From Thermotogae bacterium (GTDB taxonomy: Bacteria; Thermotogota; Thermotogae; Petrotogales; Petrotogaceae), in NCBI GenBank assembly GCA_024233675.1, contig JACKPH010000003.1:220188-284187 (forward strand): a stretch of 64,000 nucleotides of DNA, in the 5' to 3' direction. Below are positions 60,020 through 64,000 of the stretch, piece after piece. The translations under genes and the position numbers were made by a program. The stretch's first letter is position 1. Each line of letters opens with the position of its first letter. The notes below the pieces were generated by a model. The model worked only from the letters and a program-made list of their open reading frames with translations. It searched no databases and was not told the origin of the DNA.

Positions 60020-61675
60020 TTAATCTTCTCTTATAATCTGACTTATTTCATTTACAATATTAAGTGCTTTCTGCTTGTATTCAGGATTTAATCCTTCTGT
60101 TTCTGAGAGCTGTTTAAAAGTATCTTTTAAAACTTTTATTTCGGCAACTGCGTTATTTCCTATATCATTGCTTACAAGAGAAGATTTCAGATAATTATAG
60201 TATGCACTGCTGTATAAAAATAACACATTAGGGTCATCACTGTAATAATTATAAAGTTTTATAAGAACATTAAGTGATTCTCCTGAAAGGTCATAAAGTT
60301 TTGTTAATACTTCTTTTCTTTTATCATTTACTCTGTTGAGATTTACCTGATAATCAGAAAGATAGTTTTCGGGATTCTCAAGTTCATCTGGTGAATATAC
60401 CTGTTTAAAATAATAAAGATCTTTAAGAGCACTGTCTTTATCTGCTTCTTCTCCTGTCGCATCCTGAGAAATTCCGTTTATTTCATTTTCAAGTTCATCC
60501 GGATCCATAGAAACATATTCACCGTAATTATTTTTTATTTCCTGATATCTTTTTAAATCATTAACAGATTCATTATAAAAATTTATTGCATAATCTGCAA
60601 GTCCTGCATAAGCTATCATAAAATCCTCAGAACTTTCTTCGTTTATTTTTTCCGAATATTCTTTTTCAAGATCCAGTTTATTAAAAATATTAGCTGAATT
60701 TATTATTTTCTGCTCGAGTTTTAAAGATTCTGAATCTATAACAAAACTGTAATTTTTTCTGTAATTTTCAAACCATTTTGATAAATTATAACTTTTAAAA
60801 TTATTTTCAACTTCATTATAAACTTCTGAGTCATCTATTATATCTTCAATTGTATTATATATTTTTTTATCTTTCACAAGTATAAGATGATATCCGTACT
60901 GTGACTTTACAGGTTCTGTTATTATACCGACCTCAGCATCAAATGCTGCATTTCCGAATTCTTCAACCATTTGTGATTTTGTAAACCAATCAAGATCTCC
61001 GCCGTTTTTACCGCTTCCGCTATCTATTGAATATTTTTTTGCTGCTTCTTCAAAAGAAATATCACCGTTTTCAATTTCTTTTTTTATTTCCACGGCACTT
61101 GCTTCTGTACTTACAAGTATATGTGAAGCCTGAACCTGACTGTACTGATTTTTAATATCATTAAAATTAGCTTCAAGATAACTTTTAAAATCGTCTTTAT
61201 CATATGTTTCAAAATCATCTCTTACAAGCTGAACTGCAGTCTGCTTTATAACAAGGCCTTTCATAAATTCCGTAAAATATTCTTCTTTTTCAAATATACT
61301 CAGTATACTGTTCCAGCTGTTCTGATTTGCTTTATATTTCTGAACCTCTACTAATGCCTGTTCAGAAAGAGCATTTTTATCAAGTGTTTTTCCTGAATCA
61401 GAAATATATTTTTCAATTACAAGAAAATCTACAAGTCCTTCAAGTGTATAGTATTCATTAGTCACAGAATTAAAATAAACATCATAATCACTGCTGTCCT
61501 GATTCTGGCTAAGCATATTATAAATATTGTTATAATATTCTCCCATAAGTTCATCATAATTTATGGCATAACCGTCAATAATTTTTCCGTCAATAGTGCT
61601 TAAAAAAGCTATATTTTCAGAAAATGCCGCAATAGCTATCAGGGCTGTAAAAAAAATTAAAAAAAGTTTTTTCAT
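60020..61675 (-). CDS. Secreted PpiC-type peptidyl-prolyl isomerase (PrsA/SurA-like)
   Basis: 551 aa. Signal peptide (MKKLFLIFFTALIAIAAFSE), a SurA_N-like helical region to about 180, the parvulin domain at about 183-280 (ASHILVST..., GGDLDWFTKSQMVEEFGNAAFD, SQYGYHLILV), and a helical C-terminal half of about 250 residues. Closely parallels the membrane-anchored paralogue at 47954 in domain order. Probably exported, assists folding of exported proteins. AGGAGG before the ATG. Confidence 0.88.
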   Translation of the reverse strand: MKKLFLIFFTALIAIAAFSENIAFLSTIDGKIIDGYAINYDELMGEYYNNIYNMLSQNQDSSDYDVYFNSVTNEYYTLEGLVDFLVIEKYISDSGKTLDKNALSEQALVEVQKYKANQNSWNSILSIFEKEEYFTEFMKGLVIKQTAVQLVRDDFETYDKDDFKSYLEANFNDIKNQYSQVQASHILVSTEASAVEIKKEIENGDISFEEAAKKYSIDSGSGKNGGDLDWFTKSQMVEEFGNAAFDAEVGIITEPVKSQYGYHLILVKDKKIYNTIEDIIDDSEVYNEVENNFKSYNLSKWFENYRKNYSFVIDSESLKLEQKIINSANIFNKLDLEKEYSEKINEESSEDFMIAYAGLADYAINFYNESVNDLKRYQEIKNNYGEYVSMDPDELENEINGISQDATGEEADKDSALKDLYYFKQVYSPDELENPENYLSDYQVNLNRVNDKRKEVLTKLYDLSGESLNVLIKLYNYYSDDPNVLFLYSSAYYNYLKSSLVSNDIGNNAVAEIKVLKDTFKQLSETEGLNPEYKQKALNIVNEISQIIRED

Positions 61676-61765
61676 ATTTATCCTCCTAAAATTTTAGTAT
61701 ACTCCTAACGATTTTACCATAATTAACCTTAAAAATTGAAAAAAAAATAAAGAAATACCGGTTAC

Positions 61766-61794
61766 TTGATTTTAATAAATAAATATGATATAAT
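61766..61794 (+). promoter_or_regulatory. Promoter of rimP-nusA
   Basis: TTGATT, 17 bases, TATAAT; expected start near 61801, giving a leader of about 60 bases that contains the terminator hairpin at 61821. Confidence 0.75.
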
Positions 61795-61820
61795 ACCGTT
61801 GAATTGCATAGAAATATTTT

Positions 61821-61850
61821 TCGAGGGCAAAAGCCCTCGAGTTTTGTTTT
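61821..61850 (+). terminator. Leader terminator (attenuator) of rimP-nusA
   Basis: Stem TCGAGGGC/GCCCTCGA with loop AAAA, then GTTTTGTTTT, directly upstream of the rimP Shine-Dalgarno (AGGAGG). Lies between the promoter and the first gene, so some polymerase must read through. Known nusA operons have leader terminators that NusA can influence; autoregulation here is inference. Confidence 0.75.
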
Positions 61851-61862
61851 AGGAGGATAATA

Positions 61863-62339
61863 ATGAATAAAAAAAACTCTGTTGAAATGATAACGGCAAA
61901 ATCAAAAGAAATTGCTGAAGAACTGGGACTCGAAATTTTCGATGTAAAAATTTTAGATACAAAAAGAAAAAGTCATATTGAAATAATAATTGATAAAATC
62001 GAAGATTATGTCGGTATAGAAGATTGTTCAGCTTTCAGTATGAAAATTGAACCGTGGCTTGACGGACAAAATATATTTGATAAAAGTTATGATCTTATAG
62101 TAAGCTCTCCCGGAATTGACAGACCTATACGTTCTTTAAACGAATTCATCAGATTTAAAGAAAAATTTGCTAAAATACTTTTAAATGACCCGATTAACGG
62201 AAAACAAAAAATTAAGGGTTATATAAAAAATGTTTCAGAAAATACCGTAATTTTTGAAATTTCCGAAAAAAACAAAAAAAGTACTTTAACCATTGATTAC
62301 AGCAACATAAAAAAAGCAAATTTAGATATAGACTTATAA
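61863..62339 (+). CDS. rimP: Ribosome maturation factor RimP
   Basis: 158 aa, two-domain RimP: AEELGLEIFDVKI, then the C-terminal SSPGIDRPI motif. Needed for 30S maturation. Canonically followed by nusA. GGAGG before the ATG. Confidence 0.92.
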   Translation: MNKKNSVEMITAKSKEIAEELGLEIFDVKILDTKRKSHIEIIIDKIEDYVGIEDCSAFSMKIEPWLDGQNIFDKSYDLIVSSPGIDRPIRSLNEFIRFKEKFAKILLNDPINGKQKIKGYIKNVSENTVIFEISEKNKKSTLTIDYSNIKKANLDIDL

Positions 62340-62351
62340 CGGAGGTGTAAA

Positions 62352-63374
62352 ATGAACATAAACCTTATAGAAGCACTGGACATGTTAGAAAAAGAAAAAG
62401 GTATAAGCAGGGAATTATTAATCGATATCATACTAAAATCAATAAAAAGTGCCTACAAAAAAAATTACGGTACAAAAAATGTTGATGTTGAAATTGACAA
62501 AAATCTTACAAATATAGAAGTTTTTCAGATTTGGACTGTAGTAGAAGAAGTTATCGATGAAAATGAAGAAATATCTTTAAAAGATGCTCAGAAAATAGAT
62601 CCCAAAATACACCCCGGAGAAGAAATAAGAAAAAAAATAAACCTCAAAAAAGACTTCAAAAGAATAGCAGCCCAAACTGCAAAACAGGTAATATTACAGA
62701 ATATAAAAGAAATTGAAAAAAAATCTCTTTTTGACAAATATATTTCGTTAAAAGATAAAGTAACAAATGCAGAAGTTATTATGATTGAAGATGAATTTGT
62801 AGAAATAAGAATAGGAAAATTAGAAACTAAATTACCTTTAAAAGAAATGCTCCCGGGAGAAATATTAAAACCCGGTCAGCTTATAAAAGTTCATGTAAAA
62901 GATATACAGAAATCAACGAAAGGTCCTAAAATTCTTGTAAGCCGTATAACTCCCGAACTTGTTAAAGAACTTTTAAAAAACATAGTTCCGGAAATAGAAG
63001 AAGGCGTTGTCGAAATAAAAAAAATATACAGAGAACCTGGAATAAGAACAAAAGTAGCTGTATCTTCCAACAATAAAAACGTTGATCCTGTAGGTTCATG
63101 TATAGGTTCAAACAGTTTAAGAATTCAGGAACTTATAGAAGAACTAAAGGGAGAAAAAGTAGATATAATAGAATATTCCGAAAATCCGGAAGTTTTTATA
63201 AAAAATGCACTTGCCCCTGCGGAAGTTCTTGAAATAACAATAAATGCAGAAACATCAGAAGCAATTGTATATGTACCGGAATCACAATTTTCTCTTGCAA
63301 TAGGGAAAGGTGGTCAGACAGCAAGGGCAGCTGCTAAAATAACCGGTTGGAAAATAGACATACACACACGTTAA
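62352..63374 (+). CDS. nusA: Transcription factor NusA
   Basis: 340 aa: N-terminal RNAP-binding domain, S1 domain (about 135-195), then two KH domains, the first containing REPGIRTKVAV and SNN, the second with LAIGKGGQTARAA and ending KIDIHTR. No C-terminal acidic repeats, as usual outside proteobacteria. GGAGGTG before the ATG. Operon with rimP. Confidence 0.95.
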   Translation: MNINLIEALDMLEKEKGISRELLIDIILKSIKSAYKKNYGTKNVDVEIDKNLTNIEVFQIWTVVEEVIDENEEISLKDAQKIDPKIHPGEEIRKKINLKKDFKRIAAQTAKQVILQNIKEIEKKSLFDKYISLKDKVTNAEVIMIEDEFVEIRIGKLETKLPLKEMLPGEILKPGQLIKVHVKDIQKSTKGPKILVSRITPELVKELLKNIVPEIEEGVVEIKKIYREPGIRTKVAVSSNNKNVDPVGSCIGSNSLRIQELIEELKGEKVDIIEYSENPEVFIKNALAPAEVLEITINAETSEAIVYVPESQFSLAIGKGGQTARAAAKITGWKIDIHTR

Positions 63375-63482
63375 ACAAAATATTAATATTTTTTTAATAA
63401 TCATAACACAACATCTAAACACATGAGTGCTATCATAAAATTAGTTATGTTTTCGAACAAATTTTAATCCAGGAGGATTCTT

Positions 63483-63965
63483 ATGACTAAACAGGATCTG
63501 TTAAAAACAACTCTAAAAAACAGAAAACAGAGAATGACTGCCCAAAGAGAACTCATACTGAGAGTTTTTATGGAATCCAACGGGAAGTTACTCAGTGCTG
63601 ATGATGTTTTTATGGAAATAAGAAAAAAAAGAAACCACAGAACAAGCAAAATGACAGTAAAACGTTCAATTGATCTTTTAGTTGAACTCGGAATGCTCAA
63701 AGAAATTAACTTTGAAAATGATATTCCTAAGTACGAATATTTAAAAAACAGACAGATTAAAGAAAATGCAGTATTCGTATGTGAAAGCTGTCATTCGGCA
63801 GAAGCATTTGAAATATCAGCAAAAGACCTGGAACAGCTACTTCATAATCATATATCAGATATAGAAGTAAAAGAAGTAAGCATAAAGATAACAGGATACT
63901 GTGCGAAATGCAAAAAAGAATTATCAGACAGTACAGAAGAAATAAATGAAGAAAATGTAAAATAA
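63483..63965 (+). CDS. Fur-family regulator with atypical metal site
   Basis: 160 aa. N-terminal winged helix (RMTAQRELILRVFMES, SADDVFMEIRKK), a dimerisation domain with the structural Cys4 zinc site CESC and CAKC. The usual HHH-rich segment before the first CxxC is absent (KENAVFVCESC), so metal sensing at site 2 is doubtful. Could be a Zur/PerR-like or derived family member; acid-rich C-terminal tail. AGGAGGA before the ATG. May regulate metals, but the feo operator looks DtxR-like. Confidence 0.8.
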   Translation: MTKQDLLKTTLKNRKQRMTAQRELILRVFMESNGKLLSADDVFMEIRKKRNHRTSKMTVKRSIDLLVELGMLKEINFENDIPKYEYLKNRQIKENAVFVCESCHSAEAFEISAKDLEQLLHNHISDIEVKEVSIKITGYCAKCKKELSDSTEEINEENVK

Positions 63966-63996
63966 AAAAAAGACTCATAAAAGAGTCTTTTTTTTT
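63965..63996 (+). terminator. Terminator of the Fur-family gene
   Basis: Stem AAAGACTC/GAGTCTTT with a six-base loop and nine T. Confidence 0.8.
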
Positions 63997-64000
63997 AATA

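Noticed and set aside
1..64000. Prophage, insertion sequence, integrase or toxin-antitoxin module
   Set aside because: No transposase, integrase, phage structural gene, flanking inverted repeats or recognisable toxin-antitoxin pair was found; base composition is even apart from RNA genes.

Overview
The window is an AT-rich (roughly 30% GC by eye), gene-dense bacterial chromosome segment that fits the phylum Thermotogota, probably a mesophilic or moderately thermophilic low-GC lineage such as the Petrotogales (Marinitoga, Oceanotoga, Geotoga type). Grounds: a 60-residue single-cluster ferredoxin that closely resembles the Thermotoga maritima protein as I remember it; porC-porD-porA-porB in the Thermotoga order; a GH57 branching enzyme next to a DUF4912 protein; maltose-type permeases with very large extracytoplasmic insertions; a class V aminotransferase next to serA; LptB and Skp together with terminal-aromatic barrel-like proteins, as expected for an organism with an outer sheath. 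No prophage, IS element or CRISPR array is visible. This is mostly core chromosome.

Layout. 1-16230 (minus): DegT-type aminotransferase, membrane protein, hisS, S1-domain protein, an unidentified structured RNA, rpmE, M20 peptidase, a 23S rRNA methyltransferase, a run of envelope proteins (secreted repeat protein, TPR protein, Tyr-rich barrel-like protein, VanZ), tgt, a cyclodeaminase-like protein and an unknown possibly UDG-like protein. 16394-16478 (minus): a possible small RNA. 16525-23791 (plus): a receiver-like/TM/LysM protein, the sufCBDSU operon with a CoA-binding protein, and a zinc-finger protein behind a long inverted repeat. 23806-26859 (minus): asparaginase, cutC with a 25-codon upstream ORF, and the housekeeping sigma factor.

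26991-36582 (plus): tRNA-Gln(CTG), feoA-feoC-like-feoB behind a DtxR-like palindrome, tRNA-Trp, a DJ-1/PfpI protein, two serine-pathway genes, ferredoxin, minD-minE, an MFS transporter and a tRNA Pro-Gly-Arg-His cluster. 36618-41989 (minus): radical SAM protein, L,D-transpeptidase, gltX, a LOG-like protein, lptB and skp. 42361-49912 (plus): DUF4912 protein, GH57 branching enzyme, porCDAB and a membrane-anchored PPIase. A minus-strand tRNA-Gln(TTG) then precedes a plus-strand uridine kinase-like gene. 51829-61675 is mostly minus: malE-malF-malG, a carboxyltransferase of the pycB/oadA type, an orphan 29-residue membrane peptide (plus), queT behind a preQ1-I riboswitch, and a secreted PPIase. 61863-63965 (plus): rimP-nusA behind a leader terminator, then a Fur-family regulator.

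How it fits together. The metabolic genes describe a sugar-fermenting anaerobe: maltodextrin uptake (MalEFG; no MalK here), glycogen-type alpha-glucan branching (GH57), pyruvate oxidation to acetyl-CoA with ferredoxin as acceptor (Por plus Fd), Fe-S cluster assembly (Suf) and ferrous iron uptake (Feo). Queuosine is represented by both the preQ1 transporter under a preQ1 riboswitch and Tgt. Much of the remainder concerns the envelope: LptB, Skp, two PpiC-type foldases, L,D-transpeptidase, LysM and barrel-like proteins. The least explained elements are the kissing-loop RNA at about 3960-4100, two short C-rich putative transcripts ending in terminators (about 16394-16466 minus and 42159-42220 plus), the small ORFs, and the envelope cluster at 7245-13674.
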